In this document: piece by piece, positions 33,325 through 45,182 of the stretch
Position numbering within the stretch: the stretch's first letter is position 1
Layout: each line of letters starts with the position of its first letter
Assembly (NCBI GenBank): GCA_030272585.1
Contig: BSYQ01000012.1
Coordinates: forward strand, 2,480,001 to 2,544,000
DNA from: Bryopsis sp. KO-2023
Lineage: Eukaryota; Chlorophyta; Ulvophyceae; Bryopsidales; Bryopsidaceae
Length of the DNA: 64,000 nt
Direction: 5' to 3'
Translations under genes and position numbers: made by a program
Notes under the pieces: model-generated
Told to the model about the DNA's origin: nothing
The model's database searches: none
The model's input: the letters and a program-made list of their open reading frames with translations, nothing else

Positions 33325-36300
33325 CTATGTTGTCAGTGGTCGAAATGCCCCTGTCAATTCCTTCATCTCCATATTGCCACCTGGTAGAGCGGCCTGATTT
33401 GAATCGAGTTCATACCCAAATACCTGCACTTCGCAGAGTGTCAAGTATTGAGTGGTTGGGAGGGTAATCGTGACATAACGACCCTTGAGGAAGCATTCCC
33501 AGTCCTTGGTCTCTCCCTGGCCTTGAATGCCATCTTCGACGCAGATGGGATCCTCCTTAAATTCTGGGTTGTCACCAACCGACATCTTGAAGTGGTCGAG
33601 TCTGTCCCAGCAACAATCCTTCCGGTTCGAAATTTTCACCTTGGTAATCTGGTAAACTTTCCCCAGATCCACCTGCCACCAAGGATTCTTCTCCAATTCT
33701 GTGCATGAGCAGGACATGCTGAAATACTCCCCATTCGTGTTCCCATCGACCGCCTTTGAAGCCAGCCCTCCCCAGGAAAGAGACGACTGCTTCGCCGGCT
33801 TATTCTTCGACAAGAGTTTGTCGGGTTTGACAGCAGCTGGTGCGGCCCCTGTTTCAACTGTCTCGCTCACTGGGATTTTAGCAAACACCTGCACTTCGCA
33901 CAGAGTGAGGTATTGCTTGCCAGGCAGACTCACGGTGACATATCTTCCCTTCAGGGGACACGCCAGGTCCTTGGTTTTACCTTCACCCACTTGCCCATCC
34001 TTGATGCAAGAGGGATTCTCAGCGAACTTTTGATTGTCACCCACTGATACAATAAACCCATTCAACCGATCTCCACAGCAGTCCCCGCGATTGGTGATCA
34101 CAATCTTGGAAATATCATATGATTTGCCCAAGTCCACCTGCCACCAGGGGTTCAGTCTGAGATCTGTGCATGTGCATGACATGCCAAAATATGCCGTGTT
34201 CAAGTTTCCATCGACTGCCTTCGAGGATAATCCTCCCCATGCAGTGCCAGATTGCGATGTCTTCTTATGGAGAGACACCAGCACCTCCTTTGTGAGAGGG
34301 GGGGGAGGGGGTAATGGTGCGGCTGCCAGAGGAACAAGTGCATACACCGTCACCTCACAGAGAGTGAGGTACTGCATCGATGGCAGACTCACAGTCACAT
34401 ATCTTCCCTTCTTGCGACATGGGAACTGCGTGGTCTCACCCTTACCCACCTTGCCATGTTCGACACAAGTGGGGTTGAGACCGAATGGTTGCTGGTCGCC
34501 GACTGAAATCTTAAAATTGTTTAATCGGTCCGAGCAGCAATCACCTCGGTTCGTGATTGCCACCTTTGTGATATCATATTCCTTCCCAAGATCCACTTCC
34601 CACCAGGGATTGTTCTCGAACGCTGTGCAAGTGCATGACATGGAGAAGTAGTTGGAATCTGCGTTACCATCGACAGCTTTTTGAGCGAGACCTCCCCAGG
34701 CAGTAGATGATTGCCTGACCTCCTTCTTAAGAGAAACCACTTCTTCTCGCATGCCAGGGGATACGGATCCAGGAGTTTCTGCAGGTGGAGTGCCTGCCGT
34801 AGTGCCACCTGTTGCTCCAGGTGATGCAGAACTAGACCCGGATGTACCAGGGCTTCCAGTTCCAGGGACCTCAATTCCTGGGGATTGAGGAACAACTGCC
34901 ACATCGGGTGTACCTGCACCAGCGTCTCCAGTTCCTGTACTTCCACCTTCAGAACCTCCCGTGGATGAGGTGTCTGATCCAGAGCCTGTGCCTGAGGTTG
35001 ACTCTGACCCGGTTACTGCCGATCCCTCACCTCCAATAGTCACCGATCCGGTACCTCCCGTGGATGAGGTGCCTGATCCAGAGCTTGTGCCTGAGGTTGA
35101 CCCTGACCCGGTTACTGCCGATCCCTCACCTCCAATAGTCACCGATCCGGTACCTCCCGTGGATGACGTGCCCGATCCAGAGCCTGTGCCTGAGGTTGAC
35201 CCTGACCCGGTCACTGCCGATCCCTCACCTCCAATAGTCACCGATCCGGTACCTCCCGTGGATGACGTGCCTGATCCAGAACTTGTGCCTGAGGTTGACC
35301 CTGACCCGGTTACTGCCGATCCCTCACCTCCAATAGTCACCGATCCGGTACCTCCCGTGGATGACGTGCCCGATCCAGAGCCTGTGCCTGAGGTTGACCC
35401 TGACCCGGTCACTGCCGATCCCTCACCTCCAATAGCCACCGATCCAGTGCCTCCCGTGGATGAGGTGCCTGATCCAGAACCTGTGCCTGCAGATGTCCCT
35501 GACCCGGTTACTGCCGATCCCTCACCTCCAATGGTCACCGATCCGGTACCTCCCGTGGATGACGTGCCTGATCCAGAACTTGTGCCTGAGGTTGACCCTG
35601 ACCCGGTTACTGCCGATCCCTCACCTCCAATAGTCACCGATCCGGTACCTCCCGTGGATGATGTGCCCGATCCAGAGCCTGTGCCTGAGGTTGACCCTGA
35701 CCCGGTCACTGCCGATCCCTCACCTCCAATAGTCACCGATCCGGTACCTCCCGTGGATGACGTGCCTGATCCAGAACTTGTGCCTGAGGTTGACCCTGAC
35801 CCGGTTACTGCCGATCCCTCACCTCCAATAGTCACCGATCCGGTACCTCCCGTGGATGACGTGCCTGATGATGAGCCTGTACCTGCGGATGTCCCAGGAC
35901 CGGAACCTCCGATTGGAATTTCGGTTCCAGGAGTCACCATTCCGGGGCTTCCGGTGGATGCAGTTCCAGATGGAGTGGTGCCTGGCCATTCAGGTGTCCC
36001 CGTACCTCCTCCTCCAATGCCTGGGCTTCCACCTCCAGGGGTCACTGATCCGGGGGTGGTGGTGGTTGTTGAACCTGCTCCTCCTATCGTTCCAGGGCCA
36101 GAGCCTCCGATTGGGCTTTCAGTTCCAGGGATCACCGTTCCGGGGCTTCCGGTGGATGTAGTGCCGGATGGACTAGTGCCTGGCCATTCGGGTGTCCCCG
36201 TACCTCCTCCTCCAATGCCTGGGCTTCCACCTCCAGGGGTCACTGATCCGGGGGTGGTGGTGGTTGTTGAACCTGCTCCTCCTATCGTTCCAGGGCCAGA

Positions 36301-39300
36301 GCCTCCGATTGGGCTTTCAGTTCCAGGGGTCACCGTTCCGGGGCTTCCGGTGGATGTAGTGCCGGATGGACTAGTGCCTGGCCATTCGGGTGTCCCCGTA
36401 CCTCCTCCTCCAATGCCTGGGCTTCCACCTCCAGGGGTCACTGATCCGGGGGTGGTGGTGGTTGTTGAACCTGCTCCTCCTATCGTTCCAGGGCCAGAGC
36501 CTCCGATTGGGCTTTCAGTTCCAGGGGTCATTGTTCCGGGGCTTCCGGTGGATGCAGTCCCGGATGGAGTGGTGCCTGGCCATTCGGGTGTCCCCGTACC
36601 TCCTCCTCCAATGCCTGGGCTTCCACCTCCAGGGGTCACTGATCCGGGGGTGGTGGTGGTTGTTGACCCTGCTCCTCCTATCGTTCCAGGGCCAGAGCCT
36701 CCGATTGGGCTTTCAGTTCCAGGGGTCATTCCGGGGCTTCCGGTGGATGCAGTCCCGGATGGAGTGGTGCCTGGCCATTCGGGTGTCCCCGTACCTCCTC
36801 CTCCAATGCCTGGGCTTCCACCTCCAGGGGTCACTGATCCGGGGGTGGTGGTGGTTGTTGAACCTGCTCCTCCTATCGTTCCAGGGCCAGAGCCTCCGAT
36901 TGGGCTTTCAGTTCCAGGGGTCACCGTTCCGGGGCTTCCGGTGGATGTAGTTCCGGATGGACTAGTGCCTGGCCATTCGGGTGTCCCCGTACCTCCTCCT
37001 CCAATTCCTGGGCTTCCACCTCCAGGGGTCACTGATCCGGGGGTGGTGGTGGTTGTTGACCCTGCTCCTCCTATCGTTCCAGGGCCAGAGCCTCCGATTG
37101 GGCTTTCAGTTCCGGGGGTCACCGTTCCAGGGCTTCCGGTGGATGCAGTCCCGGATGGAGTGGTGCCTGGCCATTCGGGTGTCCCCGTACCTCCTCCTCC
37201 AATGCCTGGGCTTCCTCCTCCAGGCGTCACTGATTCGGGGGTGGTGGTGGTTGTTGACCCTGCTCCTCCTATCGTTCCAGGGCCAGAGCCTCCGATTGGG
37301 CTTTCAGTTCCAGGGGTCATTGTTCCGGGGCTTCCGGTGGATGCAGTCCCGGATGGAGTGGTGCCTGGCCATTCGGGTGTCCCCGTACCTCCTCCTCCAA
37401 TGCCTGGGCTTCCTCCTCCAGGGGTCACTGATCCGGGGGTGGTGGTGGTTGTTGAACCTGCTCCTCCTATCGTTCCAGGGCCAGAGCCTCCGATTGGGCT
37501 TTCAGTTCCGGGGGTCACCGTTCCAGGGCTTCCGGTGGATGCAGTCCCGGATGGAGTGGTGCCTGGCCATTCGGGTGTCCCCGTACCTCCTCCTCCAATG
37601 CCTGGGCTTCCTCCTCCAGGCGTCACTGATCCGGGGGTGGTGGTGGTTGTTGACCCTGCTCCTCCTATCGTTCCAGGGCCAGAGCCTCCGATTGGGCTTT
37701 CAGTTCCAGGGGTCATTGTTCCGGGGCTTCCGGTGGATGCAGTCCCGGATGGAGTGGTGCCTGGCCATTCGGGTGTCCCCGTACCTCCTCCTCCAATGCC
37801 TGGGCTTCCTCCTCCAGGGGTCACTGATCCGGGGGTGGTGGTGGTTGTTGAACCTGCTCCTCCTATCGTTCCAGGGCCAGAGCCTCCGATTGAACTTCCA
37901 GCTCCAGGGGTCAGCGATCCAGGGCTTCCGGTGGATGTAGTTCCGGATGGAGTGGTGCCTGGCCATTCAGGTGTCCCCGTACCTCCTCCTCCAATGCCTG
38001 GGCTCCCACCTCCAGGGGTCACTGATCCGGGGGTGGTGGTGGTCGTTGAACCTGCTCCTCCTATCGTCCCAGGGCCAGAGCCTCCGATTGGGCTTTCAGT
38101 TCCAGGGGTCACCGTTCCAGGGCTTCCGGTGGATGTAGTGCCGGATGGACTAGTGCCTGGCCATTCGGGTGTCCCCGTACCTCCTCCTCCAATGCCTGGG
38201 CTTCCACCTCCAGGGGTCACTGATCCGGGGGTGGTGGTGGTTGTTGACCCTGCTCCTCCTATCGTTCCAGGGCCAGAGCCTCCGATTGGGCTTTCAGTTC
38301 CAGGGGTCACCGTTCCGGGGCTTCCGGTGGATGTAGTGCCGGATGGACTAGTGCCTGGCCATTCGGGTGTCCCCGTACCTCCTCCTCCAATGCCTGGGCT
38401 TCCTCCTCCAGGGGTCACTGATCCGGGGGTGGTGGTGGTTGTTGAACCTGCTCCTCCTATCGTCCCAGGGCCAGAGCCTCCGATTGGGCTTTCAGTTCCA
38501 GGGGTCACCGTTCCGGGGCTTCCGGTGGATGTAGTGCCGGATGGACTAGTGCCTGGCCATTCGGGTGTCCCCGTACCTCCTCCTCCAATGCCTGGGCTTC
38601 CACCTCCAGGGGTCACTGATCCGGGGGTGGTGGTGGTTGTTGACCCTGCTCCTCCTATCGTTCCAGGGCCAGAGCCTCCAATTGAACTTCCAGCTCCAGG
38701 GGTCAGTGATCCAGGGCTTCCGGTGGATGTAGTGCCGGATGGACTAGTGCCTGGCCATTCGGGTGTCTCCGTACCTCCTCCTCCAATTCCTGGGCTCCCA
38801 CCTCCAGGGGTCACTGATCCGGGGGTGGTGGTGGTTGTTGAACCTGCTCCTCCAATCGTTTCAGGGCCAGAGCCTCCGATTGGACTTTCGGTTCCGGGGG
38901 TCACCGTTCCAGGGCTTCCGGTGGACGCAGTTCCGGATGGAGTGGTGCCTGGCCATTCAGGTGTCCCCGTACCTCCTCCTCCAATTCCTGGGCTTCCACC
39001 TCCAGGGGTCACTGATCCGGGGGTTCCTGTTGAGGGAGCACCAGGCCATTCAGGGCCCGTAGTGGATGGAATTGGTGAGGGAGGAGCATCAGGCCACACA
39101 GGGGTGACGGGTCCAGGGCCTGTTCCGGAGCCTCCGGTTCCTGGGCTTCCGCCTTCGGGAGTCACTGAACCGGGGGTGGTGGTGGTTGTTGAACCTGCTC
39201 CTCCAATCGTCTGAGGGCCAGAGCCTCCGATTGGACTTTCGGTTCCGGGGGTCACCGTTCCGGGGCCTCCGGTGGATGCAGTCCCGGATGGAGTGGTGCC

Positions 39301-42300
39301 TGGCCATTCGGGTGTCCCCGTACCTCCTCCTCCAATGCCTGGGCTCCCACCTCCAGGGGTCACTGATCCGGGGGTGGTGGTGGTTGTTGAACCTGCTCCT
39401 CCAATCGTCTGAGGGCCAGAGCCTCCGATTGGACTTTCGGTTCCGGGGGTCACCGTTCCAGGGCTTCCGGTGGATGCAGTCCCGGATGGAGTGGTGCCTG
39501 GCCATTCGGGTGTCCCCGTACCTCCTCCTCCGATTCCTGGGCTTCCACCTCCAGGGGTCACTGATCCGGGGGTGGTGGTGGTTGTTGACCCTGCTCCTCC
39601 TATCGTTCCAGGGCCAGAGCCTCCGATTGGGCTTTCAGTTCCAGGGGTCACCGTTCCGGGGCTTCCGGTGGATGTAGTGCCGGATGGACTAGTGCCTGGC
39701 CATTCGGGTGTCCCCGTACCTCCTCCTCCAATTCCTGGGCTTCCACCTCCAGGCGTCACTGAACCGGGGGTTCCTGTTGAGGGAGCACCAGGCCATTCAG
39801 GGCCCGTAGTGGATGGAATTGGTGAGGGAGGAGCATCAGGCCACACAGGGGTGACGGGTCCAGACGTGGGGCTCCCACCTTCAGGGATATCGGGGCCTTC
39901 TGTTGATGAAGGACCTGTTGGAGTGACACATTATCAATCTCAATCTGAATGTTGGTTAGATCAAGTCCAAGATGAGGCTCATACCTTATTCTCTTTAATA
40001 GTAACCCAGAAGTCAATGTTTCTTCAATGTATCTCCAGGGGGGGGACATATTTGGAGAGAAGGTCACTATTAAAAATGGTGCTTATTAGAGATGGTATGT
40101 TTTCGACCTTTCCCGCACCCTGCGTCACTTTTGGAGAGTGCGACACTATTAGAGAAAATACGGTATGTGCGAATGCAATAGATTGTCGCCCACATTGCTC
40201 CCCAAGAAAAGGTACATCAAAACTCCCTGACAAAATCTAAACAAATGCAGTCCAAGTTACATTTTATCCCAGAAACACTGAAAAACGTTGCAACAACCAG
40301 GGGATCTTGAATTTTGGGGATTTTATAAATGTAAGTTATATTATTCCAACTTTTATAATATTGTAGCTTAAATAGAATTTCAGGTGTACCTTCAACAGTG
40401 CCAATACCTGAACCTCCACTTCCCGGGCTACCAATCTCTGTCGCTGGACTTGCGCCTCCTGGGCCATCAGAGCCAGACCCTCCTCCTCCAATTCCTGGGC
40501 TTCCGCCTCCAGGCGTCACTGAACCGGGGGTCCCTGTTGAGGGAGCACCCGGCCATTGAGGGCCCGTAGTGGATGGGATCGGGGACGGAGGAGCATCAGG
40601 CCATACAGGGGTGATGGGTCCAGGGCCTGTTCCAGAGCCTCCGGTTCCTGGGCTTCCGCCTCCGGGAGTCACTGAACCGGGGGTTGTGGTCGTTGAACCT
40701 GCTCCTCCTATTGTCCCAGGGCCAGAGCCTCCAATTGGACTTTCAGTTCCGGGGGTCACTGATCCGGGGGTTGTGGGAGATGCACCTCCGGATGGAGTAG
40801 TGCCTGGCCACTCGGGTGTTCCAGTGCCTGAACCTCCAATTCCTGGGCTTCCGCCTCCAGGCGTCACTGAACCGGGGGTCCCTGTTGAGGGAGCACCTGG
40901 CCATTGAGGGCCCGTAGTGGATGGGATTGGGGACGGAGGAGCATCAGGCCACACAGGGGTGATGGGTCCAGGGCCTGTTCCAGAGCCTCCGGTTCCTGGG
41001 CTTCCGCCTCCGGGAGTCACTGAACCGGGGGTTGTGGTCGTTGAACCTGCTCCTCCTATTGTCCCAGGGCCAGAGCCACCGATTGGACTTTCAGTTCCGG
41101 GGGTCACTGATCCGGGGGTCACTGATCCGGGGGTTGTGGGAGATGCACTTCCGGATGGAGTGGTGCCTGGCCACTCGGGTGTTCCAGTGCCTGAACCTCC
41201 AATTCCTGGGGTTCCGCCTCCAGGCGTCACTGAACCGGGGGTTCCTGTTGAGGGAGCACCCGGCCATTGAGGGCCTGTAGTTGATGGGATCGGGGACGGA
41301 GGAGCATCAGGCCACACAGGGGTGACGGGTCCAGATGTGGGGCTCCCACCTCCAGGGATATCGGGGCCTCCTGTCGATGAAGGACCTGCTGGAGTAACAC
41401 ATCATCAATCTCAATCTGAATGTTTGCCATAACAAGTCCGAGATGAGGCTCATATGTGCGAATGCAAGACATTGTAGCCCACATTGCTCCCCAAGAAAAG
41501 GTACACCAAAACTCCCTGATAGAATCTAAACAAATGCAGTCCAAGATATATCCCATTCCAGGAAAAACGTTGCAACCAGGAAATTTATGGGTAGATTCCA
41601 GCTTTCATAGTGTTGTAGTTCAAATAGAATTCCAGATGTACCTCCAACAGTGCCGTCACCAGAACCTCCACTTCCTGGACTACCAATCTCTGCCGCTGGA
41701 CTTGCACCTCCTGGACCACCAGAGCCAGACCCTCCTGTCGATGCAGGGCCAGGTGGAGTGACACCTCCACTTGTCCCAGTGCCTGAGCCTCCGATTCCTG
41801 GGCTTCCAGCTTCAGGGGTCATTGAGCCGGGGCTTCCGGTGGATGCAGTGCCGGATGGACTGGTGCCTGGCCATTCGGGTGTCCCCGTACCTCCTCCTCC
41901 AATTCCTGGGCTTCCAGCTTCAGGGGTCATTGAGCCGGGGCTTCCGGTGGATGCAGTGCCGGATGGACTGGTGCCTGGCCATTCGGGTGTCCCCGTACCT
42001 CCTCCTCCAATTCCTGGGCTTCCAGCTTCAGGGGTCATTGAGCCGGGGCTTCCGGTGGATGCAGTGCCGGATGGACTGGTGCCTGGCCATTCGGGTGTCC
42101 CCGTACCTCCTCCTCCAATTCCTGGGCTTCCAGCTTCAGGGGTCATTGAGCCGGGGCTTCCGGTGGATGCAGTGCCGGATGGACTGGTGCCTGGCCATTC
42201 GGGTGTCCCCGTACCTCCTCCTCCAATTCCTGGGCTTCCAGCTTCAGGGGTCATTGAGCCGGGGCTTCCGGTGGATGCAGTGCCGGATGGACTGGTGCCT

Positions 42301-45182
42301 GGCCATTCGGGTGTCCCCGTACCTCCTCCTCCAATTCCTGGGCTTCCAGCTTCAGGGGTCGTTGAGCCGGGGCTTCCGGTGGATGCAGTGCCGGATGGAC
42401 TGGTGCCTGGCCATTCGGGTGTCCCCGTACCTCCTCCTCCAATTCCTGGGCTTCCAGCTTCAGGGGTCGTTGAGCCGGGGCTTCCGGTGGATGCAGTGCC
42501 GGATGGACTGGTGCCTGGCCATTCGGGTGTCCCCGTACCTCCTCCTCCAATTCCTGGGCTTCCAGCTTCAGGGGTCGTTGAGCCGGGGCTTCCGGTGGAT
42601 GTAGTGCCGGATGGACTGGTGCCTGGCCACTCGGGTGTCCCCGTACCTCCTCCTCCAATTCCTGGGCTTCCAGCTTCAGGGGTCATTGAGCCGGGGCTTC
42701 CGGTGGATGCAGTGCCGGATGGACTGGTGCCTGGCCATTCGGGTGTCCCCGTACCTCCTCCTCCAATTCCTGGGCTTCCAGCTTCAGGGGTCATTGAGCC
42801 GGGGCTTCCGGTGGATGCAGTGCCGGATGGACTGGTGCCTGGCCATTCGGGTGTCCCCGTACCTCCTCCTCCAATTCCTGGGCTTCCAGCTTCAGGGGTC
42901 ATTGAGCCGGGGCTTCCGGTGGATGTAGTGCCGGATGGACTCGTTCCTGGCCACTCGGGTGTCCCCGTACCTCCTCCTCCGATTCCTGGGCTTCCAGCTT
43001 CAGGGGTCATTGAGCCGGGGCTTCCGGTGGATGCAGTGCCGGATGGACTGGTGCCTGGCCATTCGGGTGTCCCCGTACCTCCTCCTCCAATTCCTGGGCT
43101 TCCAGCTTCAGGGGTCGTTGAGCCGGGGCTTCCGGTGGATGCAGTGCCGGATGGACTGGTGCCTGGCCATTCGGGTGTCCCCGTACCTCCTCCTCCAATT
43201 CCTGGGCTTCCAGCTTCAGGGGTCATTGAGCCGGGGCTTCCGGTGGATGTAGTGCCGGATGGACTCGTTCCTGGCCACTCGGGTGTCCCCGTACCTCCTC
43301 CTCCGATTCCTGGGCTTCCAGCTTCAGGGGTCATTGAGCCGGGGCTTCCAGTGGATGCAGTGCCGGATGGACTCGTTCCTGGCCACTCGGGTGTCCCCGT
43401 ACCTCCTCCTCCGATTCCTGGGCTTCCAGCTTCAGGGGTCATTGAGCCGGGGCTTCCAGTGGATGCAGTGCCGGATGGACTCGTTCCTGGCCACTCGGGT
43501 GTCCCCGTACCTCCTCCTCCAATTCCTGGGCTTCCAATTTCAGGGGTAACAGATCCGGGTGACCCAGGGGAGGGGACCGTCGTTTCAGGTGTGCTAGTCC
43601 CATTTGCTGATGCGGCAGGGGCTCCGGGGGAAGGCCCCAGTGTGGCAGGCCAACCGGCTTCTGGGCTAGGAACAATGGGTAGCCCTGGAGAATGCGACAC
43701 AGACTCAGGCGAGCCCGTCCCATTTGCTGATGCGGCAGGGGCTCCCGGGGATGGCCCCAGTGTGGCAGGCCAACCGGCTTCTGGGCTAGGAACAATGGGT
43801 AGCCCTGGAGAATGCGACACAGACTCAGGTGTGCTTGTTTCATTTACAGGCACAGCAGGGGGCCCAGGGGATGGTCCCATGGTGGGGGACATGCCACCTC
43901 CTGGAGAAGCTGAGGACCCGCCAGAACCTGGTGTCACAGGGCTAGGAACTTCGGGATATGGTCCCATGGTGGGGGACATTCCACCTCCTGGAGAAGCTGA
44001 GGACCCGCCAGAACCTGGTGTCACAGGGCTAGGAACTTCGGGATATGGTCCCATGGTGGGGGACATGCCACCTCCTGGAGAAGCTGAGGACCCGCCAGAA
44101 CCTGGCGTCACAGGGCCAGGGACTCCAGGGGATGGTCCCATTGTGGGGGAGAAGCCAGCTCCCGGAGATCCTGTTGGGGTTCCAGGGCCAGGAAGGCCTG
44201 TTCCAGGAAGGACTGATGGTGGCGCCAATGTCATGGGAGGCCCAATTGCTGGAGGTTCTACTGTGGGGGCAGCAGGAGTGGGAATTCCTGCACCGGTTGC
44301 GAAGACACGCACTTCACAGAGTGTGAGGTATTGCTTTCTTCCTGGCAAACTTATAGTCACATATCTCCCCCTCAAGGAACACTCCCAGGGCCTTGTTTCT
44401 CCTCTGCCTTGCTTGCCATTTCGGACACAGGCAGGATTGAGATTGTAGGGCCGTCTGTCTCCAACAGAGATGGTGAATCCGTTCAAACGGTTCCAGCAGC
44501 AGTCCCCGCGGTTAGTGATCACAATCTTTGTTAATGTGTACGACATGCCCAAATCCACTTCCCACCATGGGTTCGTCTCCTTTCTCGTGTGTGAACAGGA
44601 TCTGGCGCCGTAATTGACGTTGGTACTACCGTCGACGGCCCTCTCAGGCACTCCGCCGAACGAAGTAGACGACTGTCTGACCGGTTTTCCTTCTGAAACC
44701 AGTTTTCCTTCTCCACCGGAGCATTTCCCGGGCTTGTATTTATCTCCGCTACAACAGCCCATCGTCGTTTTGTGGTATCCATCAAGTGTTCTGGACGCCT
44801 TGAAACCGCCAGCTCTATCCTTCTTCAAACATCCACCGAAACCGTCTCCCCATTTGCCAAATGAAAATCCATCGCACTCGCGGTTGAGCAAGCACTCCCT
44901 CTTTGCTTCCTGGAGGGACGGCCACTGACCGCACTTTATATTTCCGGCTTCCCCGTCGTCAGCCTCGAAATATCCATTCCCGATCTTGAAGAACTCGCAC
45001 CTCACCTCGTATGCATCTGTAAAACAAGAAGCTGCTCACGCTGTGTTTCCTAACTTCAAGTTATATCATACAGGGCGTCACAACTAGCTGATCTCGCGCT
45101 GGGCCTGCGGGTTCGTACCTGACGTGGCGAGCGTGAAGAGAGCTATGGCAAGCGCAATAGACGCTTGGTGAGAACCACGCAT
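33325..45182 (-). CDS. Giant secreted FTP/F5-8C lectin with PAN-like domain and tandem-repeat arms
   Basis: Predicted extracellular fucose-type lectin of 3,674 residues, perhaps in the wall, matrix or on flagella. Exons on the minus strand: 45182-45119, 45016-41642, 41385-40390 and 39914-33325. All introns are phase 1 and the total of 11,025 nt divides by three. The first exon is a signal peptide (MRGSHQASIALAIALFTLAT). Next come a Cys-rich PAN/apple-like domain (CGQWPSLQEAKREC ... CDGFSFGKWGDGFGGCLKK), one FTP domain (NPWWEVDLGMSYTLTKI, NRGDCCWNRLNGF), Pro/Gly/Ser/Thr repeat arms, and three C-terminal FTP domains. Each FTP domain keeps PWW.VDLG, NR.DCC..RL and YLTLCEV. FTP domains are known as Ca-dependent fucose binders. 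The closest relative is the divergent gene at 49.9 kb. Alternative: the repeat exons could be spliced differently. Confidence 0.85.
34960..35895 (-). repeat. 99-bp (33-codon) coding tandem repeat, about 9 copies
   Basis: It encodes Gly/Ser/Thr-rich units of the form GSVTIGGEGSAVTGSGSTSG plus 13 more residues, without proline. Copies are nearly identical. Length differences are whole codons, so the frame is kept. Confidence 0.9.
35896..39912 (-). repeat. 198-bp (66-codon) coding tandem repeat, about 20 copies
   Basis: Units contain GTPEWPGTSPSG, GTVTPGTESPIGGSGPG, a TTTTTP block and GSVTPGGGSPGIGGGG. Neighbouring copies are almost identical, and one copy lacks a single codon (SPGMTPG). At both the start and end of the exon the pattern is looser, with WPDAPPSPIPSTTG blocks. 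Confidence 0.9.
40390..41385 (-). repeat. Duplicated repeat-bearing exon (exon 3)
   Basis: It carries shorter, mixed versions of the 198-bp unit with WPDAPPSPIPSTTGPQ. Its flanking introns are copies of one another (see findings), so this exon probably arose by duplication of an exon-plus-intron block. Confidence 0.75.
41786..43548 (-). repeat. 108-bp (36-codon) coding tandem repeat, about 16 copies
   Basis: The unit has the form GSMTPEAGSPGIGGGG followed by TGTPEWPGTSPSGTASTGSP. Variation is limited to a few residues (SM/ST, TA/TT). It lies in exon 2 between the first FTP domain and intron 2. An imperfect stretch rich in SPGGGMSPTMGP follows towards the FTP domain (43,550-44,290). Confidence 0.9.

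Noticed and set aside
34961..39214. 1,417-codon plus-strand open frame as a separate gene
   Set aside because: It lies entirely opposite a well-supported lectin exon. The open frame is explained by repeat units divisible by three and complementary Gly/Pro codons. It has no recognisable start context, leader or non-repetitive domain.
36390..39677. Plus-strand frames rich in LLLQCLGFHLQGS as membrane proteins
   Set aside because: A third-frame reading of the 198-bp repeat, broken into pieces. The apparent hydrophobicity follows from T/C-rich codons in that frame.
33325..41317. Calling the minus-strand lectin as three separate genes
   Set aside because: Splice sites, shared phase 1 and exact divisibility of the joined length favour one gene. 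The N-terminal part has the only signal peptide and the C-terminal part the only stop with a 3' flank.
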